55,919 nt of DNA from an uncultured Acidobacteriota bacterium (GTDB lineage: Bacteria; Acidobacteriota; Blastocatellia; Pyrinomonadales; Pyrinomonadaceae). Where the stretch lies: contig CADEGD010000007.1 of the NCBI GenBank assembly GCA_902826795.1, forward strand, positions 1 through 55,919. The letters are read 5' to 3'. A model generated the notes under the pieces. The model was not told where the DNA came from and did not search any database. It saw only the letters and a program-made list of their open reading frames with translations. Shown piece by piece: positions 8,188-17,751 of the stretch. The stretch's first letter is position 1; each line of letters starts with the position of its first letter. Both the position numbers and the translations under genes were made by a program.

Positions 8188-10137
8188 ATGATCAATTTCG
8201 ATTCAAACATCTGCACTGATTTTTCCGCCGCATCGAGCCGAGAGTGGCTTGAGACGAACGGCATCGGCGGTTTTGCATCGGGCACGATCGCGGGTTCTAA
8301 TTCGCGCAGATATCACGGACTGCTAACGGCAGCTACTAAACCACCGCTGGGTCGCCTCACGGTCGTTTCGAAGGTCGAAGATACGGTTACGATAGACGGC
8401 AGCTCCTACGAGCTTTCGTCGAACCAATATCCTGGCAACGTGCAGCCGCGAGGATTCGAGTATCTCGCCTCGTTCCGTCTCGACCCGTTCCCGACGTGGA
8501 CCTACGTGGTTGGCGGCGTCGAGATCGTGAAGCGAGTTTTCATGATCCATGGGCGGAACGCGACGGCCGTTACATACACAGCGAAATCGAAGTCTCGCGG
8601 AAAGAAGCCCACGGCGGCCATGACGCTGCGACCGATGCTGTCGTTCGTCGACTATCATCATCTACGTCGAGAAACCTCAGAATTTAACGGAGACTATTAC
8701 ACAAACAACGGAACGATCGAGATTCGCCCTATAGCCGATATGCCTACGCTTTTCGTTAGCCACAACGGAAAGGGCGTCGAGAAGACAGGCTTCTGGTATC
8801 GTGACTTCGAATACGCGATCGAAAAAGAACGCGGCTTCGATTTTCAAGAAGATCTCTTTCAGCCGTTCGAGATAGCTTTCGATCTGGACAAATCTGCGTC
8901 CGTCATCTTCGCCACCGATGGGGATCTTGCATTTGAAGAGGTTGCGGACTTTGAAAAACTTGAAGTAAAGCGGCGGAAAGCTTTGGTAAAGAAGGCCGGA
9001 GCACGATCGGATTTCGAAAAACAACTTACTCTCGCGGCGGATCAGTTTATCGTGAAACGAGGCGAGGGTAATACTATCATCGCCGGTTATCCGTGGTTTT
9101 CCGATTGGGGCCGCGATACGATGATCGCTTTGCCAGGCCTCACGCTTGCGACCGGCCGGCCTGAGATTTCTCGCAACATCCTGATCGAGTTTGCAAAAAG
9201 CGTTTCCGAAGGCATGATCCCGAATCGCTTTCCCGATGAGGGTGAGATCCCGGAATACAACACGGTCGACGCGACTCTTTGGTATTTCGAGGCGGTTCGA
9301 ACCTACGCAGAATCGACGGGCGATCTGCAATTTGTACGCGAGAATCTTTATTCAACCCTTGCCGAAATACTGGCGTGGCATCTCCGAGGCACACGATACA
9401 ACATCCATCTCGATACGGACGGACTGCTTTACGCCGGTTCGCCAGACGTTCAGCTGACGTGGATGGATGCCAAGATCGGCGACCTCGTGATCACGCCGCG
9501 GCAGGGAAAAGCGGTCGAGATCCAGGCACTTTGGTACAACGCTTTGATGACGATGGCCGACCTCGCTCAACAATTCGGTGATGAGGACGACCGAGCGAAG
9601 TATTTATCGATGGCCGAGCTTACGAAGCAGTCATTCAACGCGACGTTCTGGAATGAGGATGAGCACTGTCTATTTGACGTGGTCGATAATGGAAACCGCG
9701 ATGCATCGATCCGTCCAAACCAGATCTTTGCCGCGTCGCTCCACCATTCGATGCTTGCTGACGATGTTGCTCGCAAAGTAGTGGATAAGGTCGAATCTGA
9801 GTTGCTGACGCCTGTCGGCCTCCGCTCGCTGTCGCCGCGTGATCCTGCCTATCGCCCGATCTATATTGGCTCGCCGTTCGATCGGGATTCTTCATATCAC
9901 CAGGGTACCGTATGGGCCTGGCTGATCGGCGGATTTGTTGACGCCTATCGTCGTGTGTACCCGGATCGGGAACAGCGCGTGGACGAGATACTCGAAGGCC
10001 TCCGAATCCATTTGCTCGAAGCAGGTGTCGGCCAGATATCCGAGATCTTCGACGCCGATCCTCCTCACCATTCGAGAGGCTGCCCGGCTCAAGCTTGGAG
10101 CGTTGCCGAGGTGTTACGGGTGATGCGAAAAGCCTAG
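8188..10137 (+). CDS. Amylo-alpha-1,6-glucosidase (glycogen debranching enzyme)
   Basis: 650 residues from the ATG at 8188; the upstream in-frame GTG (8104) would add 28 residues without homology (Cys-rich, unlike the family), so it was not used. The N-terminal GDE domain (ETNGIGGFASGTIAGSNSRRYHGLL, residues about 20-45) and the C-terminal alpha/alpha-barrel (PWFSDWGRDTMIALPGL at about 302-318, NTVDATLWYFEAV, YHQGTVWAWLIGGF) are both complete. It removes alpha-1,6 branch points of glycogen or related glucans. It has no signal peptide, so it is cytoplasmic. It follows the GT4 gene by 214 bases in the same direction; co-transcription is uncertain. Confidence 0.92.
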   Translation: MINFDSNICTDFSAASSREWLETNGIGGFASGTIAGSNSRRYHGLLTAATKPPLGRLTVVSKVEDTVTIDGSSYELSSNQYPGNVQPRGFEYLASFRLDPFPTWTYVVGGVEIVKRVFMIHGRNATAVTYTAKSKSRGKKPTAAMTLRPMLSFVDYHHLRRETSEFNGDYYTNNGTIEIRPIADMPTLFVSHNGKGVEKTGFWYRDFEYAIEKERGFDFQEDLFQPFEIAFDLDKSASVIFATDGDLAFEEVADFEKLEVKRRKALVKKAGARSDFEKQLTLAADQFIVKRGEGNTIIAGYPWFSDWGRDTMIALPGLTLATGRPEISRNILIEFAKSVSEGMIPNRFPDEGEIPEYNTVDATLWYFEAVRTYAESTGDLQFVRENLYSTLAEILAWHLRGTRYNIHLDTDGLLYAGSPDVQLTWMDAKIGDLVITPRQGKAVEIQALWYNALMTMADLAQQFGDEDDRAKYLSMAELTKQSFNATFWNEDEHCLFDVVDNGNRDASIRPNQIFAASLHHSMLADDVARKVVDKVESELLTPVGLRSLSPRDPAYRPIYIGSPFDRDSSYHQGTVWAWLIGGFVDAYRRVYPDREQRVDEILEGLRIHLLEAGVGQISEIFDADPPHHSRGCPAQAWSVAEVLRVMRKA

Positions 10138-10242
10138 ATTTTTCTAAAAACCTTTAACGGACACCTGATTTTTGCGAACCCTGAGGACTAGACGCTACGA
10201 TTTCTGTTGGAATTGCGCACGCGTTCACTTACGCTGGTGAAG

Positions 10243-11337
10243 ATGCTCAGGTTGTTGAAACGGCAGATGACGCTGGCGACCGTGTCCGGAATTCCCGTAC
10301 GCGTCGATCATCGTTGGATTCTGGTGCTGATACTGATGACCGCGATAACGGCGGCGAGCATTCAATCTCTGAACCAACATTTGTTCGGCAGTATTATTCT
10401 CGGTTTGGCGGCGACCTGCCTTTTTTTCTTATCGATATTCCTGCACGAATACGCCCACGCCGTTGTTGCGAAGATCGAAGGACTGCGCGTGGTCGAGATC
10501 GTGCTGCATCCGTTTGGTGGTTTGGCGAGATTTGCCCACCCGCCCGAAACGGCGCGGACGGAGTTTCGAGTAGCCATTGCCGGGCCGGCCGCGAGTTTTG
10601 CGTTGGCGCTTTTGTTTGCGGGATTCGTAGCCGTGTCGACGTACCTCAAGACGGACATCTTGACGCTGATACTCTTCCTGCTTTCACTTACAAATCTCCT
10701 CGTCGCTATCTTCAATCTGCTGCCCGGCTATCCGTTGGATGGCGGCCGCGTGCTCCGGGCGTATCTGTGGAAGCAGGGCAGAGATCTCAATGAGGCCACG
10801 ATTCTCACGGGTCGCTGCGGACAGGTGATCTCGATAGGTATGATCGTGCTCGGGCTCGTTCTGGCACTGGTGCAAGGCGAGTATTTCATGGGCCTTTGGG
10901 CCGTCATCATCGGTGCGTTTCTGCTCGATTCGGCGACCGCTATCATTCGCGAAGTCGGCTCCGAAGAAAACATCCGGGTCGACTCGGTGATGATGCTTCC
11001 TGTACCCGTTTCGTCGGACCTCACCGTCCAGCGATTTATCGATGAGGTCTTGCCGATGCATCGGCGAACGGTTTTCACTGTGGCGGCAGGCGATCGTTTC
11101 ATGGGAATGCTTATCCTTGAAGATGTTAAGGCGATCCCTTCCGATCGCTGGCGAGCGATGACCCTACAGGATGCAATGCGGAAGCATGCGTCAGAGCATT
11201 TTGTACGGATCGAAAATTCGGTGGCCGACGCCCGCAGCCTAATTGAAAGCAACGGGATCGGCACAGTTGCCGTCGTCTCGGACGATGGTCGCCTCGTCGG
11301 ATCAATCTCCGCGGGCAACCTCAGAAAACACGCCTGA
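10243..11337 (+). CDS. Site-2 protease family (M50) membrane metalloprotease
   Basis: About 364 residues from the ATG at 10243; a TTG at 10207 would add 12. Five to six membrane segments carry the zinc motif HEYAH (His68, Glu69, His72) and the third ligand in GYPLDGGRVL (Asp166). The last 110 residues lie outside the membrane and resemble a pair of CBS-type repeats (IRVDSVMMLPVPVSSDLTVQ and DAMRKHASEHFVRIENSV), as in SpoIVFB-like group III proteases. It cuts substrate proteins within the membrane, and the CBS part probably senses a nucleotide. The substrate is unknown. It lies 100 bases ahead of cdaA. Confidence 0.88.
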   Translation: MLRLLKRQMTLATVSGIPVRVDHRWILVLILMTAITAASIQSLNQHLFGSIILGLAATCLFFLSIFLHEYAHAVVAKIEGLRVVEIVLHPFGGLARFAHPPETARTEFRVAIAGPAASFALALLFAGFVAVSTYLKTDILTLILFLLSLTNLLVAIFNLLPGYPLDGGRVLRAYLWKQGRDLNEATILTGRCGQVISIGMIVLGLVLALVQGEYFMGLWAVIIGAFLLDSATAIIREVGSEENIRVDSVMMLPVPVSSDLTVQRFIDEVLPMHRRTVFTVAAGDRFMGMLILEDVKAIPSDRWRAMTLQDAMRKHASEHFVRIENSVADARSLIESNGIGTVAVVSDDGRLVGSISAGNLRKHA

Positions 11338-11437
11338 CGGCTCGTAAACCTGTGATATTCTAAGCTATTAACCGAATGATCGGTGCTCGACGGAAAACCT
11401 CTCTCCCGTGAGCGGAATCCTACTCTAAATCAAGGTA

Positions 11438-12280
11438 ATGCAGCAGTTGCTGGATCAATTGACGACTATCTTGACGCTTCGCAATCTACTCGATATTGCG
11501 TTGGTCTTCACGATCGTCTATGTGATTCTGCGGCTTTTAAGGGGCACGCGTGCGGTTCCGACGATGGTCGGCATAGTGCTTTTGGCGCTGCTATATTGGA
11601 TCGCTGTTTCCCAAGATCTTGCGACGCTGGAATTCGTCCTCCGATCGGCAGTTTTATATATCGGCTTCGCGATCATTGTTTTGTTTCAGTCGGAGATCCG
11701 GCAGGCGTTGATCTACTTTGCGAATCGCATACGGTTCCCGATCATGCGACGTCAGCAGGGGCAATTTGGCGGAACGGTCTACGACGAGATCGTGCTTGCT
11801 GCCACAACTCTTGCTACCGAGAAAACCGGTGCGTTGATCGTGATCGAGCGGAAGGTAGGATTGAGAAACTTTGTGGACGCTGGCGTCCAGCTTGACGCTC
11901 GGATCAGCTACGATCTCCTCGTAACTATCTTCAATCCGTCGACACCGCTCCATGATGGAGCCGTGATCATTCAAAACGAACGCCTCGCGGCTGCATCCGT
12001 ATTCTTGCCTCTTACCAAGAATCCCGGCATCTCGCGAGAACTTGGAACTCGCCACCGGGCGGCTATAGGTATTACCGAAGGCTCCGACGCTATTTCGATC
12101 GTGGTTTCGGAGGAAACGGGCTTGATCACATACGTCGAGGCAGGCGACGTCAGGCGGAATCTTGATACGACACAGCTTCGAAAGCTGCTGTTCGAGGCCA
12201 TGAACGTTCCGCTCGTTCAGCCGAAACGCGAACCGACAAAAACCATGAAGGAGGCAGAAACCGAGATAACACTCGGGTAG
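11438..12280 (+). CDS. cdaA: Diadenylate cyclase CdaA
   Basis: 280 residues. Three N-terminal membrane helices (about 10-85) precede a DisA_N catalytic domain with the two hallmark motifs, DGA (Asp173-Ala175, in LHDGAVIIQ) and RHR (Arg205-Arg207, in GTRHRAAIGI). It makes cyclic di-AMP from two ATP. The start has AAGG just upstream. The next gene, 7 bases downstream, encodes a YbbR protein, the standard partner that controls CdaA activity, so the pair forms an operon. No glmM follows. Confidence 0.95.
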   Translation: MQQLLDQLTTILTLRNLLDIALVFTIVYVILRLLRGTRAVPTMVGIVLLALLYWIAVSQDLATLEFVLRSAVLYIGFAIIVLFQSEIRQALIYFANRIRFPIMRRQQGQFGGTVYDEIVLAATTLATEKTGALIVIERKVGLRNFVDAGVQLDARISYDLLVTIFNPSTPLHDGAVIIQNERLAAASVFLPLTKNPGISRELGTRHRAAIGITEGSDAISIVVSEETGLITYVEAGDVRRNLDTTQLRKLLFEAMNVPLVQPKREPTKTMKEAETEITLG

Positions 12281-12287
12281 CACCGGT

Positions 12288-13202
12288 ATGGCCTCCGAAT
12301 CCAGCGAAAAGGGGTCCGTTAACGCGGCCTTCGCAACTCAGATATTACGGAAAATATTTCTCGAAGATTGGCTTACCAAGCTGCTGGCGCTCGCCATCAC
12401 GGTGGCTTTGTGGGTTGGCGTAACGGGCTTAAGCGAGGTGGGCAGCGACCGATACAAGGTGCCGTTGGTGCTGAGGCTCGCCGATAATGCCGAAGCCACA
12501 AACCAGCCGGTTGACCAGGTTGAGATACGCATCACCGGCGACAAGCGCCGGCTAGAACAGATCCGCGAAAGCGATCTGCGTGTGTTCATTGACCTTACAG
12601 CTGTTCCGGTTGGAAATCACACGCTGACCTTGGCACCCGATACGGTATCTTTACCTGACCTGCCGAACGGCATTCGTCTCGAGGATATCTATCCGAAAAA
12701 AATAGTTGTCCGTCTAGAAGCAACGGAAGAGAAAGAGGTCTCCGTTCGCCTCGAGACTCAGGGATCGGTACCGCCGGGGATGGAGGTCTATTCGGAATCG
12801 ATCACGCCGGCTAAGATCCGCGTTCGGGGGCCAGCTTCATATCTGCGGTCACTAACCAGCGTTCCAACCGAAAAAGTTGACCTCGCCGATAAAAATGCGG
12901 ACTTCACCGCGCGGCAGGTGCGCATTGCTGCGTTATCGAATGATAACGCGACGCCGCTTGAGTCTTTCGTCGATGTCAATTTTCGCATCGGCGAAACGCG
13001 AGTGGAAAGAAGCTTTACGATCCCCATCGAAGACTCAAAACGGCGAGCACAAATAACGCTGTTCGGCGGCCGGTCATTGTTTGACGGCGCGGCTGTCAAA
13101 GACTTCACCGTAACGCTCGCTGACGGCAGCGATGAACCGCAAGTCTCTCTCCCGTCAACGCTTGATGGCTTAGTTGAGATCCGGCGAGTGAGGCTGCTTT
13201 AG
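12288..13202 (+). CDS. cdaR: YbbR-like protein (CdaR), regulator of CdaA
   Basis: 304 residues. One N-terminal membrane helix (LLALAITVALWVGVTGL, about 36-52) anchors an extracytoplasmic part with three YbbR-type beta repeats (KVPLVLRLADNAEA..., KIVVRLEATEEKEVSVRLE, PAKIRVRGPASYLRSL). YbbR proteins bind membrane-bound CdaA and modulate c-di-AMP production. The gene follows cdaA directly. Its last 33 bases overlap the 3' end of the convergent esterase gene (13170-13877). Assignment rests on topology, repeat pattern and position beside cdaA. Confidence 0.88.
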   Translation: MASESSEKGSVNAAFATQILRKIFLEDWLTKLLALAITVALWVGVTGLSEVGSDRYKVPLVLRLADNAEATNQPVDQVEIRITGDKRRLEQIRESDLRVFIDLTAVPVGNHTLTLAPDTVSLPDLPNGIRLEDIYPKKIVVRLEATEEKEVSVRLETQGSVPPGMEVYSESITPAKIRVRGPASYLRSLTSVPTEKVDLADKNADFTARQVRIAALSNDNATPLESFVDVNFRIGETRVERSFTIPIEDSKRRAQITLFGGRSLFDGAAVKDFTVTLADGSDEPQVSLPSTLDGLVEIRRVRLL

Positions 13203-13877
13203 CGACTGCTGTAATAGAAACTGGCGGATGTCGTTTCGCATCTCATCGGTAATCTCGTGTTTGGCGTGGTATTGGATAGATCGATACTGCGGCAATCTAT
13301 CCTTTAACTTCTGATCGAAGCCCTTAAATTTTTCGTCGCTGTAGAATTCGTCATCGTCGCCGAACAGGTACAACGTTTCGCCGTTAAACGTCTTATACAG
13401 CGGACTCGTATCGAGATCGCCTGGTATGCCGCCCGAAACGCCGACCACCGCTTTCAGCACGTCCGGGTAGGTGAACGCATAGCGAAAGTTCAAAGCGCAG
13501 GCCTGAGAGAATCCGTAAAGATAAATACTTTTTTGATCCACCACGCCATCGCTCACGAGTCGAGTTATCAGATCGTTGACGAACTTGTGATGAAGGGCGA
13601 CAGATTCTTCGGGCTTGAAATCCGTCAGCCATCCAAATCCGACCCGGTATCCTTCAGAGGCCTGGCGGAAGTGCTGGTGCGGAGCCTGTACGGATGCGAT
13701 CACAAACTCTTCGGGCGCGACAATCTTCGCCTCGCGCATCATGTATCGCTTGTGAGCTCCATAGCCGTGAACGGCGATCAGCAAGGGAGCGGGGCCCGTC
13801 AGATGCTGAGGCACATGCAGATCGTAAAAAAGCTTGATCTCGGCGGTAAAAGAGAGGTCAATTTGGGTGTCGGTCAT
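13170..13877 (-). CDS. Alpha/beta hydrolase, phospholipase/carboxylesterase type
   Basis: 235 residues from the ATG at 13877; the longer frame (13934) adds 19 residues that run toward the divergent gene and look non-coding. Features are the oxyanion segment LLIAVHGYGAHKRYM, the nucleophile elbow GFSQA (Ser124), an acidic residue in LFGDDDEFY, and a late His (QYHAKHEI). There is no signal peptide. The enzyme hydrolyses small carboxylic or acyl esters; the natural substrate is unknown. It is divergent from the ligase gene at 13953 with a 75-base shared promoter region, and convergent with cdaR. Confidence 0.85.
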   Translation of the reverse strand: MTDTQIDLSFTAEIKLFYDLHVPQHLTGPAPLLIAVHGYGAHKRYMMREAKIVAPEEFVIASVQAPHQHFRQASEGYRVGFGWLTDFKPEESVALHHKFVNDLITRLVSDGVVDQKSIYLYGFSQACALNFRYAFTYPDVLKAVVGVSGGIPGDLDTSPLYKTFNGETLYLFGDDDEFYSDEKFKGFDQKLKDRLPQYRSIQYHAKHEITDEMRNDIRQFLLQQSLKQPHSPDLN

Positions 13878-13952
13878 TGTTGCCTTCCATTCAATCAGAG
13901 CGTTCCTGCATAGACAAGCCACGGCAGCCGACACTATGCTTCAAAGTGCGTG

Positions 13953-15491
13953 ATGAACATCGGCGACACTTTCGACGGGCTTGTGGAAACGACCCCTGAA
14001 CCGCCTTTTGCACGACTGCTCGATCGCGTGGCGTTCGGCGGATTGCTTTTGATGACTGCGGCGGCTCCACACTCGATAGCAGTGACGCAGATCGGCTGGT
14101 TGCTAGGGATGCTGGCATGGATGATGCGCATCTTTGTTGCTCCTCGTCCAAAGATACGCATAACTTCGATCGGCATTGCACTAATCGCCCTGTTTGTGTG
14201 GAGCGCGATCAGCTCTCTTTTCTCTTACGAACTTCTCGTATCTCTGGATAAACTCCGAGCCGTTTCGATCTTCCTTATCTTTGTTTTTGCGCTCAATGTG
14301 CTTAAAAACAGACGTGCGATACACCTGGTCGCTTTTGTGCTGATCGGCTCATGCATGGTGAGCGTCGCGTGGACTCCTATACAAAAACTCCTTGGCCGGA
14401 GCGTCGAGTTTTCTCAACTGTCGCCGTCGAGTCCGCTGGCTCTGGGCGGTGCCCGCGACGGCGATGTTATCGTCAGGGCCAATGGCAAGCGGGTGAACTC
14501 TCCCGAGGCTGTGATCAAGGAGTTGGACGGGCGTGATCGAATAACCCTTGAGATGAATCGACTCGATGCCGTCTACCGGATCGAGCTTGATAGCTCAAAT
14601 CTTTTGCCCGGTGCAAATGCCGCCGAACGTCTAGGTTTTGGCGTTTGGAAAAGTTGGCGAGGATTTCGTGCGGCGGGTTTCTATGGTCACTACACAACGT
14701 ACGCGGAAGCGTTGCAATTGATCGGAGCATTGGCGTTCGGCTTGTTCGTCGCCGCGTTTATGGCCGGCGGCCAAATGCGTCCCGTCGTCGCCTTAGGTAT
14801 TTGCGTCGCGGGAATAGCTTTTGCGCTTTTGTTGACCGTGACGCGTGCGTCGCAGCTTGCGTTCGTGATCTCGTCAGTTTCGATAGTTTTGCTCGGAGCA
14901 ACGCGTAAATTTGTATTGATCGCACTCGTTGCCACAGTACCGATCGCCGCGGTCGGTCTTTATTTTCTGCAGCAGCAGCGGCAAGTAGGTTTTTTCGACT
15001 CAAAAGACGGATCGATCCAGTATCGGCTGATGATGTGGCGCGACGGGGTTCGACTGTTGGGTGAAAGTCCGCGGCATCTGATCGTCGGAGTCGGTATGGA
15101 ATCGGTTAAAGATCATTGGCAGGAATGGGGCCTATACGATAAGGGATGGCAGCCGATGGGCCATTTCCATTCAACGCCTATGCAGCTGGCGGTCGAGCGC
15201 GGCATTCCGGCGTTGATCATCTGGCTGCTCGCCTTGGCCCTTTACGGACGTACGCTCTGGCTTGGGTTTCGAAATCTGAGATCGAGCGGTGATTGGAGAA
15301 GTCGAGGAATACTTCTTGGCTGTATCGGAGCATTGATAGGATTCTTTGCCAGTGGATTGGTACACCTAAACCTCGGCGATCAGGAAGTGGCGATGATCTT
15401 CTTCCTGATCATGGCCATCGGCGTCAAGTTATCGACTTTAGAGACCGGCGAACAAATGCTCCGAACGGAATCTCCGATACTTCGCGGTTAA
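13953..15491 (+). CDS. O-antigen ligase (WaaL/Wzy-like) membrane protein with embedded PDZ-like domain
   Basis: About 512 residues, with ATG (13953) chosen over the adjacent GTG (13950). Roughly ten membrane helices, and the O-antigen ligase signature loop GHFHSTPMQLAVERGIPAL near residue 410. Unusually, residues about 148-228 (bases about 14391-14634) form a soluble segment between helices that reads like a PDZ domain: SPSSPLALGGARDGDVIVRA, then NGKRVNSPEAVIKEL and RDRITLEMNR. It would lie outside the cytoplasmic membrane and could bind a C-terminal peptide or position the acceptor. Polymerase/ligase proteins of this family join sugar units to a lipid or protein acceptor. Substrate unknown. 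Confidence 0.85.
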   Translation: MNIGDTFDGLVETTPEPPFARLLDRVAFGGLLLMTAAAPHSIAVTQIGWLLGMLAWMMRIFVAPRPKIRITSIGIALIALFVWSAISSLFSYELLVSLDKLRAVSIFLIFVFALNVLKNRRAIHLVAFVLIGSCMVSVAWTPIQKLLGRSVEFSQLSPSSPLALGGARDGDVIVRANGKRVNSPEAVIKELDGRDRITLEMNRLDAVYRIELDSSNLLPGANAAERLGFGVWKSWRGFRAAGFYGHYTTYAEALQLIGALAFGLFVAAFMAGGQMRPVVALGICVAGIAFALLLTVTRASQLAFVISSVSIVLLGATRKFVLIALVATVPIAAVGLYFLQQQRQVGFFDSKDGSIQYRLMMWRDGVRLLGESPRHLIVGVGMESVKDHWQEWGLYDKGWQPMGHFHSTPMQLAVERGIPALIIWLLALALYGRTLWLGFRNLRSSGDWRSRGILLGCIGALIGFFASGLVHLNLGDQEVAMIFFLIMAIGVKLSTLETGEQMLRTESPILRG

Positions 15492-15576
15492 GACTACACG
15501 CCATCGAACTCGTCGAAACTTTCGAGTCGCATCACTCGTATCGGTGATTTAAGTTCAATCCCGCAACTATAACCAA

Positions 15577-17751
15577 ATGATGAATTCTAAAAAACTGAGG
15601 AACTTTTTCGCTTCTGTTTTGGTTGCCACGTTCGTGGCATCGGGACTTCCGGTCTTCGTATCAGCTCAGGCCGCCGCTCAACCCGCGACCGTGGATGTAT
15701 CCGCAGGACTCTCGGCGATCGAGTCCAAGGCCGATGCCCGGCGCAAAGAGCTTGGGATTCCCGGAATGTCTCTGGCCATCGTGAAGGATGGAAAGATCGT
15801 CTATTCGAAGGGGCTTGGATACAAGGATCTCGAGAGCAAGATTCCCGCGACCGCCGATACACAATTTGCGATCGGATCTTCAACCAAAGCTTTCACGGCT
15901 TTGAGCGTACTAATGACGCAAGACGAAGGCAAACTTTCGCTAGACGCGTCGCCGAGAACGGTGCTTCCGTATTTCAAGATGGCTGATCCGGATACCGATA
16001 AAAACATGACTATCCGAGATCTTCTGACTCATTCCTCGGGGTTGAATCGGACCGACTTGGCGATGATCACCGGTAAGCTCAGTCGTCAGGAGCTGATTCG
16101 CGTAGCGGGTGAAGCGAAGCCGATCGGCAAGCTTCGCGAAAAGTTCGGCTACCAGAATCTAATGTATGCAACCGCTGGCGAGGTCGTAGCAGTCGCCCAA
16201 AAACAGCCTTGGGAAAAGTTTGTTCCCGAGCGGATCTTTAAGCCGCTTGGAATGACCAACTCAAACATGACCGTGACCGATATGGAAAAGGCGAAGGACC
16301 GGTCATTTGGCTACGTCTACAATTTTGATACGAAAGAAACCACAAAACTTCCATACCGAAATATTGACGAGGTCGGGCCGGCGGGTTCGATCAATTCCTC
16401 GGCAAACGATATGGCCAAGTGGCTCCAGTTCATTCTTGCCGGCGGCGTTTCTCCAGGCGGTAAGCGGCTCGTCTCGCAAGCCGGATTTTCGGAGTGGATG
16501 AAACCACAGATGAAGATCAATCCGGCGGGAACAGCTCATTACGCGCTTGGATGGATGGTTGGAAAATGGAACGGGATGACCGCCGTTCAACACGGCGGCA
16601 ACATCGACGGGTTTAACGCATTAGTCGCGATGGTTCCCGAGAAGAATGTCGGGTTCGTGATGCTCACCAATGTTTCTGCTTCGTCGCTCGGCGGAGAGCT
16701 GATGCCGGTCGTTTGGGAAAACCTTATCGGCAAACCATCCACCGCCGCGGTTGAGCCGGCCGCGGAAGTCGCGATCGAAAAGGAAGTTGGCAAATACAAT
16801 TTCGCCGCCGCGGGTTTTGACATGGACGTGCAGTTGAAAGAGGGGAAACTTCAGGCCGTTGTGCCGGGCCAGCCAACGTACGTCCTTGAGCGCGTAAGCG
16901 GCCGAAAGTACAAACTTGGCGGAGCTCCGGATGGATTTTTCGTGACGTTCAAAGATACGGAGCTGTTTTTAGAGCAGCCTCAAGGGAACTACACGCTTCC
17001 CAAAAAAACGTCCGATGCAGCTGCACCCGCGACGGACAAAAACAATGAACCGGCCGAGCCTAAGGCGAATATTACCGTTGATGAGTTAATGGCAAAGGCG
17101 ATCGAAGCTGCGGGCGGCGAGGCCAATCTTCGAAAAGTCACTTCGCGGGTGACCATTGCGGAGGTCGACCTTGAGCAGCAGGGCGTAAAGGGTAAGTCTA
17201 CGAGTTGGGCCAAGGCCCCAAACAAATTCGCGACCGAAACGGAGATGTTCGCGATCGGCAGAAAGATCGCTATTGGTTGGGAATACTTCGACGGATCAAG
17301 CGGCGAAGAGGCATACAGCTTTGCTCCGGTTGATAAGTATACGGGCAGTCGCCTTGACGATATTCGGCTCGCCTCCGACGTTTATTCGATGCTCGACTGG
17401 AAGACCAAGTATAAGACGGTCGAGGTAGCGAAGATGGCAAGATGCGGCGAAGAAGAATGTTATGTTGTTGCCTTCACGCCGGAAAAGGGTTCGAAGTTTT
17501 CGGAGTTTTATTCGACGAAGACGTTCCTTCAATTACGTCGTGAAGGAGCGATCTCATCAAGCACAAGCAGCGTCCAGATACCGTACTCGATCCGCTTCGA
17601 AGATTTTAGAAACGTAGACGGTCTGATGCTGCCCTTTCGTCAGATCAATAATACGACGAGCAATGGAGACGTGATCACGCGGATCATCTCGATAAAGCAT
17701 AACGTTCCTATCGAGGACGCATTCTTTAAACCGCGTGAGGTGAAATTCTAG
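15577..17751 (+). CDS. Secreted serine hydrolase (beta-lactamase family) with DUF3471-like and extra C-terminal domain
   Basis: 724 residues. Signal peptide to about residue 30. The class C/D-peptidase-like fold has SxxK (Ser101-Lys104 in IGSSTKAF), YxN (Tyr192 in FGYQNLM) and HxG (His339 in QHGGNIDGF). Residues about 395-480 look like DUF3471. A further domain (about 500-724, NITVDELMAKAIEAAGG ... PIEDAFFKPREVKF) resembles an outer-membrane lipoprotein-sorting-like beta fold, joined by an Ala/Pro/Glu linker. Likely hydrolyses an amide or ester bond of a cell-wall or secreted compound; activity unproven. Its 3' end overlaps the convergent ferredoxin gene by 4 bases. ATG at 15580 is an alternative start. 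Confidence 0.85.
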   Translation: MMNSKKLRNFFASVLVATFVASGLPVFVSAQAAAQPATVDVSAGLSAIESKADARRKELGIPGMSLAIVKDGKIVYSKGLGYKDLESKIPATADTQFAIGSSTKAFTALSVLMTQDEGKLSLDASPRTVLPYFKMADPDTDKNMTIRDLLTHSSGLNRTDLAMITGKLSRQELIRVAGEAKPIGKLREKFGYQNLMYATAGEVVAVAQKQPWEKFVPERIFKPLGMTNSNMTVTDMEKAKDRSFGYVYNFDTKETTKLPYRNIDEVGPAGSINSSANDMAKWLQFILAGGVSPGGKRLVSQAGFSEWMKPQMKINPAGTAHYALGWMVGKWNGMTAVQHGGNIDGFNALVAMVPEKNVGFVMLTNVSASSLGGELMPVVWENLIGKPSTAAVEPAAEVAIEKEVGKYNFAAAGFDMDVQLKEGKLQAVVPGQPTYVLERVSGRKYKLGGAPDGFFVTFKDTELFLEQPQGNYTLPKKTSDAAAPATDKNNEPAEPKANITVDELMAKAIEAAGGEANLRKVTSRVTIAEVDLEQQGVKGKSTSWAKAPNKFATETEMFAIGRKIAIGWEYFDGSSGEEAYSFAPVDKYTGSRLDDIRLASDVYSMLDWKTKYKTVEVAKMARCGEEECYVVAFTPEKGSKFSEFYSTKTFLQLRREGAISSSTSSVQIPYSIRFEDFRNVDGLMLPFRQINNTTSNGDVITRIISIKHNVPIEDAFFKPREVKF

